DNA from: Gnomoniopsis sp. IMI 355080
Lineage: Eukaryota > Ascomycota > Sordariomycetes > Diaporthales > Gnomoniaceae
DNA: 64,000 nucleotides
Direction: 5' to 3'
Assembly (NCBI GenBank): GCA_027946555.1
Contig: JAPEVC010000030.1
Coordinates: forward strand, 1 to 64,000
In this document: one piece after another, positions 11,627 through 22,669 of the stretch
Layout: each line of letters opens with the position of its first letter
Position numbering within the stretch: the first letter of the stretch is position 1
Notes under the pieces: model-generated
The model's input: the letters and a program-made list of their open reading frames with translations, nothing else
Told to the model about the DNA's origin: nothing
Database searches by the model: none
Made by a program: the position numbers and the translations under genes

Positions 11627-12586
11627 CTCTGGTTCTGGTATTGTTTCTAGTGGTACCCAGGTGAAGTCGGAAAAGAAGGGGCGTCGTCAAGATGTCAAGG
11701 GAGAGATATCACAAAGTTTGTGGAAAGACAGAAACGAAAGATTCGCGTTTTGTCTAGAGTGATGAAGAGAAATTTCATGCAAGTCGGCGAGGGTGTCGAT
11801 GATTTCATGGCGGTTGATACTTGAGTAGCGTCCGTCCAGTACTTAGCACGCTGCAGCTGGTAGGGACAGGGATGCTTCAGTCCGCGGCTCAATTCCCCCA
11901 TCACACACAGCCGGTGTATGTGGCTGGGGGGCCCGTGCCCTGAACCTTGCTTGATGGCCCCCGGCCGCTTCAACCTTCTTCTGGTTCTAGTTCCCGCTGT
12001 CTGCCGCGCCGGGCGCGATTTCTCCTTCGCTATTATCTTTTTCAAAGGATCCAGACGCGAAATCAGCTGCCAACCTCAAAGGCTACGCGCCCTATCCTCT
12101 CCGCATTGCATTGCATTGGCCATTGTCATTGTCACCTCGTGCCGTCCAATCCCAATCTCGTTTTCCTGTCCAGCTCCTTTTTATTGTTCTCTCATCTCTC
12201 GATACCGAACAGTCTTGCGCCTTCGAATTCATTCTTGCGACTGTCGGTATTGTGAATTGACCCTGACCCTCAATGCATTCGTATATCACTATCACTACCA
12301 CTCAACCCCAGCGCGCCGGTCTGCCTGATGCTATGACCAACGCCGTAACGACACTGACGAATTGATCAATATAATATTGCTTCCCGCTGCTTCCTGCGCG
12401 ACTCCTCGCCGCGATTCTAGAGCCTCATCGCTTTCTGCGATTCATCACCACAACCTCAACTGCCCTCGCGCGTGCGCGCTTCGCTTGACCCGGTCGCACT
12501 AGCTCCCAGCTTCTCTCGTGCCTCGTTCTCTTCCTCCAATTCTTCCTCCTCGACATGTATCCGAGGCGCAAACGCCCCATTCGCAG
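11627..12586. other. divergent spacer and SFI1 leader
   Basis: Holds the promoter of the small NDUFAF8-like gene and the C/T-rich leader of the Sfi1 gene. Frames here are pyrimidine-rich and Ser/Leu/Pro-biased, as expected for a fungal 5' leader, and none is convincing. Confidence 0.6.
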
Positions 12587-15500
12587 ATGCAATCGGTTCC
12601 AACCTCCCCTGGTCGAGGAGGGAAACCCCCGACCCCGAGTCCCTCCAACGAGAACGAGACGGAAGACTCCACCTTCACCGATAGCGCGACTGACCAGGTG
12701 CGCGAGAGCGACAACAATACCAGCGTGAACGACAAGAACGCCGATTCATTGCCGACCCTCACACCCCTTAATCTCATGTCCAGCATCGAGTCCTCGCCGA
12801 CCCCCAATGGGGTAGGTGAAGGTGACTCTCGTGTCTCTCTTACCAGCTCCTCCAATAGACAGGAGGTCTACTACAGTAATGAAGGTGAGTCGATCATTGA
12901 CAGGCCTCATGGACGTAGTCGCTGACAGACTTGACGGAAAGATATCACTTTGCTCCACGAGATCGTGGCTGCTGGGTCGGCAATTCTTATTTCTCTGCCG
13001 GAGCGCGAGCGCCTCCCAACAGCTGCGCTCTTCTCCGCCGCCGATGAAGTCCTGCCCCGGAATGGCTGTGCCCTGGAGGATGTCCCTCACATCTCGAAGT
13101 TGCTGTTCCAAATCGGCGGCACCCGAGGCCAGGGCTCATTGCTGGACAAATTTAGAACCGTGCTAGAGGGCATGGGCATCGAACTTGTCTATACAGACAC
13201 CGAATTGGATCTGGGTGGCGACGACACTGGAGATTCGGCGGACGGTGATGTGGACAGTACGAGTGATGCGCCGATTCCGGTAGCGTCAGTGGCTCCGCAC
13301 GACCCGCGCGACGACTCGACCATCCCGAACCTCCCATCATCTGGCCCGCCGCGAGAGGCGGCGAAGTCGCCCAGCCCCATGCACTATGCGCCACAACGCC
13401 GTCGCAACTCAGACAGCATTGTTTTGGGGCTTGGCACAAATGGAAACCAGCTGCCCAATGGCACCGACGGGCCTGTGTCGCGCATGGCTAGATCACAGCC
13501 GAATGCAGGACTGACGCCGTCAGACTCGTTGCGGAAAGAGGTCAGGTTTTCAGACGTAGTGGATTCTCAAAGTGTGTCGGATGTCACTTGGGATCGTGAG
13601 ACGACTGGGGCACCTACCTTTGACGACATACCTTTCCGTCCAAATAATTACACCAATGGTGATGCGAGCAGAGGACCCAATGGATCCATCCGGCCTGATG
13701 ACCAAGAGGAGGATGCCAGGCCTTCTACTTCGGCAGAAAATCGTCCTCCGCCAGATTTTAGCCATTTTGGCGAGCTGGCCCAAAATTCCAAGAGTCAGTT
13801 TCCCAGCGCCAGTGGTGAGGTGCTGTCCGAAGAAGAGTTTTCCAGTCTCAGCATGGATCTCAAAGAGCTGGCGAACGACGAGAGCGCGGAAGAGCCGAGT
13901 CTCCCACAGCATCCAGGCCAATTGCAACAGAGTTCCGATGCTCCAGACGGAGAAAGCACGGACGAAAATAATGACCAACCGCATACGGGCTATTCGACAC
14001 AATTACCAGTCCGAGATGCCAAAGACGAGGCGGAGATGGATGATGGGCAGATCGCTTTCATCGCGTCCAGAGAACAGATGTTCAAGATGTCCTCATTCAA
14101 CCATTGGAGGGACCTGGCTCGGCGTCAAAGATCTCACAACATCCGGCTTGAATCGCATGCTGAGAGATGGGATGCGTGGGAAACAATGGGTGAAGCTCTT
14201 GGTATCTGGATCGAGACTGCGCTTACGATGCAAGTCGACGAGAATGATGCGGTGCGGATCTACCAGGAACACCTTCGTTATCAAGCTCAAGAGCGTGAAA
14301 GAGAGAATGCCAGTCCTGATACTGCAAGTCTCCCGCCAACGCCTTCTGTTCTTTCCAAAGGCAATGTCAACCCACGTATCAGACAATCCATCGAACGCAG
14401 CAGAGACTCTCTACTTTCAGGTCCTCGCGCGGGGAGCGACGTCCGTAGCATGGACGGGCTATCTAGGCAAGCATCACAGTCGGTCGAAAGGACGCTCATC
14501 GACGAACCAACCCCTCGATCAGCATCCGGAAGAGGGGCCGGGGATTCTCAGATCCGAGGATTGTGGTCCTTCGGAAGCCATTGGCAACACGGCGGTGACG
14601 CTGACGAAGAGGACTACTATGATGCTTCGGAAGAATTTGAGCCAGACGAACCGGCCTATGATGAAGTTACCATCCGGTCCAAGTATCAAATAGCAGCAGC
14701 CGGCTGGGACTTTTTCCTTCTGTCCAAGTCACTTACCCACTGGGCTAATCGCGCAGAGGAAGAAGTCGAGCGGACCCAGATCGCAAGGCGCCACATCCTC
14801 AGACGGAGATGTTTTGGTGCCTGGCTTGGTGAGCATGAGAAGGATGAGACCGAGGCCGAAAGCAAAGCTACCTGGTTTGCTCAAATGGTTGCCATGAGAG
14901 AGTGGCATGACGTTGCAGTGGACATATCCATCAAAACGCGAGGGCTGAAACAGGCCGCTGTCCGTATCGACGGCCTAAGCACTACGGAAAATGCGGTTCG
15001 CGATTGGTACCAGGAAGCCAAGATGAGACAGGCGTCGAGAATTGATTCGCAGCGAACACTCATGACCTGCTTGGATCACTGGCACGCAGAAAGCACTTGG
15101 CTGGACTCAGCACACGAGGAAGCTCAAGGCATCTTCAGTGGTAGCTTGCTGGGCCGTTACATGCGACACTGGCGGGATGGCGCACGCATTCAAGAACGAG
15201 CCGAGGCAGGAGCTGAACCTATCATTGCTCGTAGGGATGAGTTTTTGAGGTCTGGCTTGTCATTGGCTTGGAGGCAAGAGGCCGAAGAAGCCCGGAATCA
15301 AGAACGCATAGCCGTGATTCAAGACTTGAGCGAGTACACGAAGCACTGGGTGTACGAGACCCGTCTGGTTCAATGGCAAGAGGAGCAGGACTACGAACTG
15401 CTTGACAGTCTCACATATCATTGGTATTGTGAGTGGCGACTAGTCCTTTGCCAGCGTGTCATTGAGCATCAGGAGAAGGCCCGATTCTTCGAGAAGTGGA

Positions 15501-16495
15501 CTGGCGCAGCCGTGGCTCAATCTACAAGGAGCTATCACCTCCGGCAATTGGCTTCAGACGTCCGCCACCACGACTCGATCACCGGCTTCTTCAACTCGGG
15601 CCTGGAATCACTCGAACAGCTCGAGATGCAAGCGTATCATGCACGAGGCCTTATTGTGCAACGAATTGTCCCCAGGGTCATCAGAAAGTGGATTGATCAA
15701 TTCAATCAGCATCAGCAGCTGAATAATTGGTCGCAGCTCGCTCAAACTTTCTCTGTGGGGGAGACTGTCCTCCCACATTGGCAGGTCATCCGCAAGCAGG
15801 AGTGGCAAAGGCGGATGCAACGGATATATAAAGACTTTCGGCAACGCGTGCGCCTTGACACTGTGACAGATGTCTTTGACACTTGGCGCAGAGGCACGGC
15901 CGACAACGTCACCAAGGGCTGGGAGGCCGACAACATGCACGACGAGGAGGACAATGCCATGGTCGCCAGTGTTGCGGAAGCGTGGCAGTCCAAACTCGAG
16001 CTTCTCGTTGTTTTCAACGAGGTCGCTGAAGACAACGACCGAGAGACGCACTTGATCCAGTGGAATTCGCTGCTCGAGGTTGTCCGAGAGAATAGTCTCG
16101 ACGCGGAGGAATGGGACTTTGCGCAAACGGCATACGAATACTGGGACGAATGGAGACTGGCGTCGCTCGATCTCCCAGGGCGCGAACGAACAGCGCAAGA
16201 TTTCCTGCGACAGAATACACGGCGTGACCGGCAGGTTTACTTTGCCATGTGGGCGTCTCTGACGCCAAATGTGGATAGTGTACCCGAGATGGACTTTAGG
16301 ACGTCACGGCGAGGCGTCGGTTCACGGTGGACCACGCCTGCGCCGCGGCGGTCGAGGCTGATGACTGATTACACACCGTTTCGGACGCCTGCAAGGCCGA
16401 ACTTCGGACAGTCGTTATCGTCCACCACACCTGCGTATCGGCCACCCAGCGAAATGACGTTTGACGAGGGAGATGAACAGGAAAATGGGCTTTGA
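12587..16495 (+). CDS. sfi1: Sfi1-type spindle-pole-body/centrin-binding repeat protein
   Basis: Two exons, 12587-12884 and 12942-16495, encode 1283 residues. The intron runs GTGAGT...CTGAC...AAAG. The ATG at 12587 is the first in-frame ATG; upstream frame is open but has no ATG. After a Ser/Pro/acidic N-terminus comes the conserved block ITLLHEIVAAGSAILISLPE. The C-terminal two thirds hold at least ten repeats centred on a Trp and a following aromatic or Leu, for example FNHWRDLARRQ, LTHWANRAEEE, MRHWRDGARIQ, TKHWVYETRL and FDTWRRGTAD. Sfi1 forms a long helix that binds one centrin (Cdc31) per repeat and builds the half-bridge used in spindle pole body duplication. The C-terminal tail is rich in Ser/Thr-Pro sites, fitting cell-cycle phosphorylation. 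Confidence 0.93.
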
Positions 16496-17234
16496 GAATT
16501 GCATAGGATATGGGAAGTTTCAAGATGGTCTTTTCATCTGATCCAGTATTGATCATGTCTATCATATTTACTGAAAACATACAGCATGCAGAGAAGACCC
16601 GGGGTTGGGGGGGAACCAATAGCACAAAGCGAGGAAAGAGTCATTTGTTGCATGGTGGCGTTCGAAATGGCTACCTAGGTATTGTTGGATGTGTGTTGAA
16701 GGATATACCCGGACTCTGTGGATGTCTTCCTCATAGCGTGGCGTTTTGAGTTTGACGAGTCGACTATCGAAACAGCAGTACTTTTGAAATTACCGAGAAT
16801 CAGAGATTGGCGCTGCTGTGTTATTACAGCCTGATATCAAGTTCCAATCGATGGGCTGGTATTGTGTTGCTGCGTACCAATTAATTACATACTGTGGTAG
16901 GTACTACATATATATGTAGTAGGTGGTAACTGTGGCCATAGCTCCTTCTTCGTTTCCAGGAATGCGGGGAAAGCTCATCCCTGTCGCCGGACCCTGCTTA
17001 GAAAAAATGTAACATGACTGACATTGTTTGGGTCGTCGGCTCCGATCGGCAGCTTGAATTACTCCAACGACATGCATGCACGCACTCCTCCAACGCTGCA
17101 AACATCACGAGACTCTTACATTGCGTCTTGCTTGAGGTCTTGGTCTCGATATATATATATATATATGAAACTTCACACGCGGAAACATACGATCATCTCA
17201 TCATTACCATTCCCGTCAAATTTCTCATGACACA
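16496..17234. other. spacer between sfi1 and mitochondrial SerRS
   Basis: Holds the 3' flank of sfi1 and the promoter of the SerRS gene. An (AT)9 tract lies about 70 bp before the SerRS start. No gene is visible. Confidence 0.65.
17149..17166. repeat. (AT)9 microsatellite in the SerRS leader
   Basis: Nine uninterrupted AT units lie about 70 bp upstream of the SerRS start codon, in the expected core promoter or 5' leader. It is likely length-variable among strains. Confidence 0.95.
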
Positions 17235-18914
17235 ATGAACCCAGTCCAGCGCTGCCTGCGCTGCAGACTCAACCTCCTCCCCCCATCACTCCTCAGACTG
17301 GGCCTGCCAACCTCAACGACGACAACGCCCACGCCTCGGCGAACTGCCTTCTTCCACTCCGCCTCCCGCCTCTTTTCAGACCAGATCCAACAACAACCCG
17401 CTTCCCCCGTCCGCCCAACCACAGCGCCCAAGCCCGTCATCGACGTCAAGCACATTCGCCAAAACCCCTCCCTCTACGAACAAACCTGCCTCGAGCGCAA
17501 CTACCCCGCCCTCGCCCCTTACCCCCAACGAATCATCGCCCTCCACGAAGAATGGCAAGCTCGCCAGCGAGAAGGTCGCTCCCTGCGTGAGCGCTCCAAC
17601 CTCCTCCGGCGCCAGCTCGCCAACCCTTCGTCGGTCCGCGAGGACGAAGACGACCCCGCCGCGAAACAAGTCCAGCGCAACACCCGCGCCGAATCCCTCG
17701 AGGAAGCGCGCTTGCTCAAGGCCCAGCTCAGCACCATCGAGGCCGATGAGGCCCGCCTCCAGGCTGACATCCACTCCCTCGCCCTCGCCCTCCCCAACCT
17801 CACCAGCCCCGTTACCCCGCGCGGCGATGAGCCTCTCGTGCTGAGCTACATCAACGATCACCCGGAGCCCACCCCGGCTGCCTCCGACCGCGTCTGGCGC
17901 TCCCACGTGCACATCGGTACCGAGCTCGGCCTCCTCGACTTCGCCGCAGCCGGCACGGCCAGCGGCTGGGGGTGGTACTACCTGCTCGACGAGGGCGCGC
18001 AGCTTGAGCAAGCGCTCGTCTCGTACGCACTCGCCACGGCGACCAAGTACGGCTGGCGCCAGGTCAGCCCGCCAACCATGGTGTACTCGCACATAGCAGC
18101 AGCGTGCGGGTTTCAGCCGCGGGATGCGCATGGAGAGACACAGGTGTACGCCATTGCCCAGAGCCAGGCCGACCGCGACCGCGGCAGGCCGGAGCTGTGC
18201 ATGACGGGAACGGCCGAGATTGCGCTTGCGGGCATGCATGCCGATAGTGTGCTCGATGAGGCGGCGCTGCCGAGCCGGCGTGTCGCGGTCAGTCGATGCT
18301 ACCGGGCCGAGGCGGGGGCGCGGGGTGCGGACACTAAAGGGTTGTATCGCGTGCATGAGTTCACCAAGGTGGAGCTGTTTGCGTGGACACGGCCCGGGGA
18401 CGGGGAGGAGGAAGAAGGAACCAGCAACGAGGTGTTTGAGGAGATGGTGGACATGCAGATCGAAATACTCAGTGGACTGGGCCTGCATTGTCGGGTACTG
18501 GAGATGCCAAGTGGGGACTTGGGCGCGAGCGCGGCGCGCAAGAATGATATCGAGGCATGGTTCCCGTCGCGGGCAAGGCGGGATACCGTTGAAGGTGGTG
18601 GTGGTGCTGCTGCTGCTGTTGTGGCGACGGAGAACAAGGAGGTGGAGGAAGGCTGGGGCGAGGTTACCTCGGCGAGCATTTGCACGGACTACCAAACGCG
18701 ACGACTAGGTACGCGAGTGCGGATCGCGAGTGAGGGCGGCAAGATGAGTTTCCCATGGACCGTGAATGGCACGGCGATGGCGGTGCCAAGAGTGCTGGCT
18801 GCGATATTGGAGAATGGGTGGGATGAGGCGGAAATGACGGTAACGATACCCGAGGTGCTGAGGCCGTGGATGGAGGGCAAGGAGAAGATTGGCGTGAAGC
18901 ATCGGTTGCGGTAG
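17235..18914 (+). CDS. mitochondrial seryl-tRNA synthetase
   Basis: An intron-free 559-residue frame. The first ~45 residues are Arg/Ser/Thr-rich with almost no acidic residues (RCLRCRLNLLPPSLLR...), typical of a mitochondrial presequence. The N-terminal coiled-coil arm spans roughly residues 75-195. Class II motifs follow: motif 2 around VSRCYRAEAGARG and YRVHEFTKVELF, and motif 3 around NGTAMAVPRVLAAILEN. The enzyme charges mitochondrial tRNA-Ser, as yeast Dia4 does. It is longer than yeast Dia4, owing to the extended arm and a Gly/Ala-rich insertion near residues 445-470 between motifs 2 and 3. GC-rich third positions open a long antisense frame, which I do not regard as a gene. The presequence and motif-3 wording separate it from cytosolic SerRS. 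Confidence 0.94.
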   Translation: MNPVQRCLRCRLNLLPPSLLRLGLPTSTTTTPTPRRTAFFHSASRLFSDQIQQQPASPVRPTTAPKPVIDVKHIRQNPSLYEQTCLERNYPALAPYPQRIIALHEEWQARQREGRSLRERSNLLRRQLANPSSVREDEDDPAAKQVQRNTRAESLEEARLLKAQLSTIEADEARLQADIHSLALALPNLTSPVTPRGDEPLVLSYINDHPEPTPAASDRVWRSHVHIGTELGLLDFAAAGTASGWGWYYLLDEGAQLEQALVSYALATATKYGWRQVSPPTMVYSHIAAACGFQPRDAHGETQVYAIAQSQADRDRGRPELCMTGTAEIALAGMHADSVLDEAALPSRRVAVSRCYRAEAGARGADTKGLYRVHEFTKVELFAWTRPGDGEEEEGTSNEVFEEMVDMQIEILSGLGLHCRVLEMPSGDLGASAARKNDIEAWFPSRARRDTVEGGGGAAAAVVATENKEVEEGWGEVTSASICTDYQTRRLGTRVRIASEGGKMSFPWTVNGTAMAVPRVLAAILENGWDEAEMTVTIPEVLRPWMEGKEKIGVKHRLR

Positions 18915-19247
18915 ATGTGGGTAGTGTGGGAGAGAGAGAAAAAAAAAAGAAAAAAAAGGGGAGAAACCAGTAAGGCTGGGTTTCCAGGTCTCTATTATGA
19001 TTCTTTAATTTCTTGAACTTCTCTTGATATCCCTCTTGTTTTCTCTCACAAGTCCTTCTGCGATCCTGTCTCATATATTCCTGCCCTCAACAACAGGAGA
19101 TCAACCCCATATCAAGGCAAGATAGTTCGTACCGTCTTCTCCACCCACGATCGACCTTCACAGCATGATCAAGACTCTGTCACGTCACACATGAACCTAA
19201 ACAAAAAAAGACAAAGGGACTAAAGAACCCCCCCTCCCAAAAGAAAG
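18915..19247. other. convergent spacer between SerRS and tRNA-Trp
   Basis: The 3' flank of the SerRS gene, with an A/G-rich tract at about 18935-18960. The tRNA terminator lies at its right edge. No gene is seen. Confidence 0.65.
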
Positions 19248-19251
19248 AAAA
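19248..19251 (-). terminator. RNA polymerase III terminator of the tRNA-Trp gene
   Basis: On the minus strand a TTTT run begins six bases after the tRNA discriminator base, with a second TTTT at 19242-19239. No run of four T occurs inside the 159-nt gene on that strand, including both introns, so the first Pol III stop is here. Confidence 0.8.
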
Positions 19252-19256
19252 CAGAA

Positions 19257-19415
19257 TGAGGCGCGCTGGACTTGAACCAACAACCTTCGGGAATCTCATC
19301 TCCAGAATACCCCTGGAATCCGACGCGCTCTATTCTCTGGGTCAGTCGACTTGTCAAATATCTTTGGGAAACTTTTTTTGTTGGAGCTACACTTACACCA
19401 TTACGCCAGCGCCCC
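19257..19415 (-). tRNA. tRNA-Trp(CCA) with two interruptions
   Basis: Reading the minus strand from 19415, the acceptor 5' strand GGGGCGC pairs fully (one G-U) with GCGCCTC at 19264-19258, followed by discriminator A. Box A is TGGCGTAATGG (19408-19398) and box B is GGTTCAAGTCC (19278-19268). The anticodon loop TTCCAGT has anticodon CCA at 19316-19314; its stem has one A-C mismatch at the loop end. A 20-nt canonical intron (19312-19293) follows position 37, and its CTGGA can pair with TCCAG, the usual anticodon-intron pairing. A further 67 nt (19396-19330) split the D-loop. Removing both leaves 72 nt with D-loop AATGGTA, variable loop AGGTT and T-stem GTTGG/CCAGC, the standard tRNA-Trp architecture. 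It could be a recently damaged copy, but the stems are intact. Confidence 0.85.
19330..19396 (-). other. 67-nt GT-AG intron-like insertion in the tRNA-Trp D-loop
   Basis: The insertion begins GTAAGTGTAG and ends CTGACCCAGAGAATAG, so it has a consensus fungal 5' splice site, a CTGAC branch-like site and a TAG 3' end about 12 nt after the branch A. Cutting exactly at GT and AG leaves the D-arm GCGT-AATGGTA-GCGC, whose loop matches that of yeast and plant tRNA-Trp. It separates box A from box B without adding a Pol III stop. Whether it is removed, and by which machinery, cannot be told from sequence. Confidence 0.65.
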
Positions 19416-20616
19416 CAACGTGATATGTGGTAAGAAAGTGTTGTTTTTTATGGATTATCAAGACATGCAATTGGGTTGGTTGATGGGGACTGTTTCCTGC
19501 CCCTACTTGCCCACCAGCGGATTGAGTCATATAGAGATGGAGGAGATGTGAACGAACGGGCAGAGTGATATACTCCTCTACCTACCTGGGATCTTCCTGG
19601 TGGTTCTCCCAGATACCGCTTTTATGCAATATACAAAACTTCCACGATAGTCTGCTGCGATCAAGTTGGTGTGTCTTGTCTAAGTTTCGGGGGAACTTGG
19701 TCAAACCTTCTGCGTGGTATCCAGCCTTGATATCTCTATAGGGCTCCTCGTCACCCAAGAATTTTTTTTATTCTTTTTCTGAATATCCATTGGACAAGCT
19801 CTTTTTCTATATCGCGATTTACGTCGAAATTGATTAGTGGGGTACTCTTCTGGGGAAATCCCTTTCTGTATGCCATACGACAGGCAGCCTTACGGATGGG
19901 TACGCGAGTGGATGTATCAAGCAGGACTAGGCCCATCACATTGCCGAATCATCAGTTCATCATTCATCGCTACGATAGTTCTCACCAGCATTGTTTCACA
20001 CTTCATTTCCGGCGACGGCGCAAGGCAAAAGTTTGGTCTTGAATGTTGGCCTGTGTCTGACGGAGACTGGCATCCAGCTCCTGGCCTATCATTGGATATT
20101 AAGATATGCCTGCCTCGAAGTTTATTCGGCAGGACCGTCATCTTGTGACGAAAGTCGCAATATTTCTCTGCACATCAACATGTGTGGGCTGTACTGGGCC
20201 TCATATTTCCCAACTGTGATGGATGCCTCCATCCAAATTCCAAACCACGTAACACGATTAATCAACAATTAGCCCCACAGCAAAGACATGACCGACGTCC
20301 GCCTCGCAACGTATTGCGTACCTAGCAACGCCGAGAAAATGACTGTATATGCCTCCCATTTTGCTGCAAGTTTGCAGACAAATTAGCCTTCCAAAGTCGT
20401 CAAACGCCCTTCGCCTAGCCATTGAAACAAAAATCCAAATCCCTTTTTTCCAAGTGTAAGGAGTGCTTGACACTCCAACGGTGTATATGTGTGTTGCTGT
20501 ACCAAGGGAGTTACCCTACTCCGTGATGCTGAAGGGTAATAGCAAGAATTACTCGGTAATACAGGTATTCGAATATTGCATCGCACAAAGAGGGCCTATA
20601 CTGTCGACAGGAGCCT
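19416..20616. other. 1.2-kb spacer between tRNA-Trp and the Sfl1-like gene
   Basis: Upstream flank of the tRNA gene and 3' flank of the leftward HSF-type gene. Frames such as 19837-20148 (+) lack any recognised motif or supporting splice structure. No gene is supported. Confidence 0.5.
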
Positions 20617-22669
20617 CTAGATCAAGCGCTTTCGTTTGCGATCATCATCACCTCGGAGATCACCATCATCATCGTTCAAAATGTGCGCCATGCTGCCACG
20701 GCGCGTAGCTGGTGCGGAGCTGTCCTGCTGGAATATGCTTCGTCGCTCTGCACGGTCCCATTGGAAGTTGTTCAGTTGCTTGAAAGTTTCACCATTCGAG
20801 AACATTGGCGCTTGGGGAGGCTGCGGGCTAGGGGGCCTCGAGTGTCGCGGTGACTGAGTCGGAGGAAAAGCGTAGTGAGACAACGATTCGCGAAGCCGGT
20901 CATCAGGAGGACCAAGGTGACTGAGGTGGCTTGGGGATGACGGAAGATGGCTGGATGGTGGTCCTGAGGAGAAAGGAGGGGGTTGCTGCGGCCGCCAGCT
21001 CTCGTGGACACGGATATCCGCCGAGGTGTGTCGGCGCGCCATGCTCGGGTGTGGTTCGACGGCTGAAAGCGGATGGGGTCCGGGAGGCGGTGGTGGCCCT
21101 GGTCGCAGGGTAGACGGTGACGACTGCGCAGTGGCAGAGCTGGTCGAGTTTGTCTGATTCGCACTGCCGTTGCCTCCTCCTATCGACCCGTAACCTCGCT
21201 TTGTCGAGATGGACAAATTATTAGAAAGGCTATTAGACAGGCCTGAAGAAACCTGTGGCCTATGATCATACGGCGCGCGCGGTTGTGGCACAGCAAGGCT
21301 CGATCTGCGCACGTCGTCTTGCGCAAAGTGACGGGGGGAGACAGGCGCATTCTCCACGCCGCCAAAATACGGGCGGCGATCGAAATATGTTGATGTGTCA
21401 TGAGGCTCTTCCAGGCCTCGAATGAGTTCTAGCTGGCGAGAAATCTCACAGCTCAATTGGTAGGCTTCGAAATTATTAGCTATTTTCTACATTTACAGAA
21501 GGTGGACGTCTTGAAAAGCTTACCGTCTTTGTGGTGCTGGCTTTCTTGGCTAGGCACGAGCGACATGACCATCCTCGTGAGCTCTTGCTGGAAATGCAAA
21601 AGACGAGTGACCGAATCTGTGAGTGCATGGTGCTTCAAGTTGACATACTGGGCACTGGACTCAGATCGCTCAAGTCTGTAAACAAGGTCGTGTACGGTGC
21701 GCTCGAGATTGGCGATCCTGGGATCAGAGCCGTCCATGACAGGCGGCATAGGCTCAGCAGGCGTGCCTGGCTGAGACTGTGGTGGCTTTTGAGAAGGGTG
21801 GACAAGATTGTGGCGCGAGGCACGCCGCTTGATCTCCCGTAACCCAACCAAGTCGCCCCTCTTGAAGTTGTTCTGCCCGTGCTTGAATTCCCACAGAGGG
21901 TGCTCTGGAGAGCCGTTATGGAACACATCGCTCACTGTCGACGATTAATTACTCAATCACTGTAGGCCCCTGACTGAACAAGTATAAGACTTACCCTTGT
22001 GGAAACCGTACATGTTGAGCTGTCGGACAAAGGAGGAGATGTTGGTATGTTTGAAGTATTGCCTGTTAAGCTCCTCGTTAGCCCAAGGAGCGCCCCCTTC
22101 CCCTTTTCTGCAGAAGTCGTTATACATACGCAAGAACCTTTGAGAATTCGTTGTTGGGCGCCATGACGAAACTCTCCTCGGTCTGGGACCATGATATCAA
22201 GTGCGATATTGTCTGATCTTCCAGCATGCTTCCAACTAGTCAGCTATTCCCGCTCGCAAAAGCCTTTATTTTGGATAGATTCTCTGGCTCACTTGTAGAG
22301 CTTGTGTATGAAGGCGGTCTGGACAATCTTGGGCCCCCCGACCGCGGGAGCAGCAGCGGGCGGCGGCGCAGCCATGGCCATCGAGTTCGCAGGTGGTTGG
22401 CCGTCTGGCCTGGTGTTGTTGCTGTTGTTGTTACGCAACGAGTCTTGAGAGCCATTCGCATCTCTCTCTCGGTCGGGGCTCTTGGTGGTGGAGGCGGGAG
22501 CAGAGGAATTGGTGGGGGTTGTGATCTCCATGGGGCCGTTGTCTGGCGGGCCAGACATCTGGATGGTCGGGGTGAGGATGGGTACAGTGCGTGGGGCCAA
22601 TGGATCGTCCTTTGCATGGCCCTCGCTCAGGGGCATCCGATGTGGGCTTCGATCCATCACCTGTGCCAT
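20617..22669 (-). CDS. sfl1: HSF-type transcription factor, Sfl1-like
   Basis: Five minus-strand exons close in phase: 22669-22293, 22228-22130, 22062-21995, 21934-21524 and 21464-20617, about 600 residues. The HSF DNA-binding domain spans residues ~112-215 and is split by three introns. It reads QTAFIHKLYNMLED, SHLISWSQTEESFVM, FSKVLAQYFKHTNISSFV, RQLNMYGFHKVSDVF and WEFKHGQNNFKRGDL. A coiled-coil follows, then a Pro/Ser/Gln-rich C-terminus ending in a basic KRKRLI nuclear signal. The HKVSDVFH and LREIKRRAS segments match Sfl1-type factors rather than Hsf1; yeast Sfl1 represses flocculation genes and acts downstream of PKA. The start is uncertain: ATG 22669 directly follows a possible intron acceptor, and ATG 22699 is an in-frame alternative. 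Confidence 0.9.

Noticed and set aside
13572..14693. 373-codon frame overlapping the Sfi1 gene on the same strand
   Set aside because: It is an out-of-frame shadow of the Sfi1 coding sequence; the Trp-centred repeats are in the other frame.
17376..18695. 439-codon open frame antisense to the mitochondrial SerRS gene
   Set aside because: It mirrors a GC-rich real gene with strong class II synthetase motifs. The antisense frame has no domain, and its openness follows from GC-rich third positions.
19837..20148. 103-codon frame near the tRNA-Trp gene, considered as a transposon remnant
   Set aside because: No transposase motif, terminal inverted repeat or target-site duplication could be seen.
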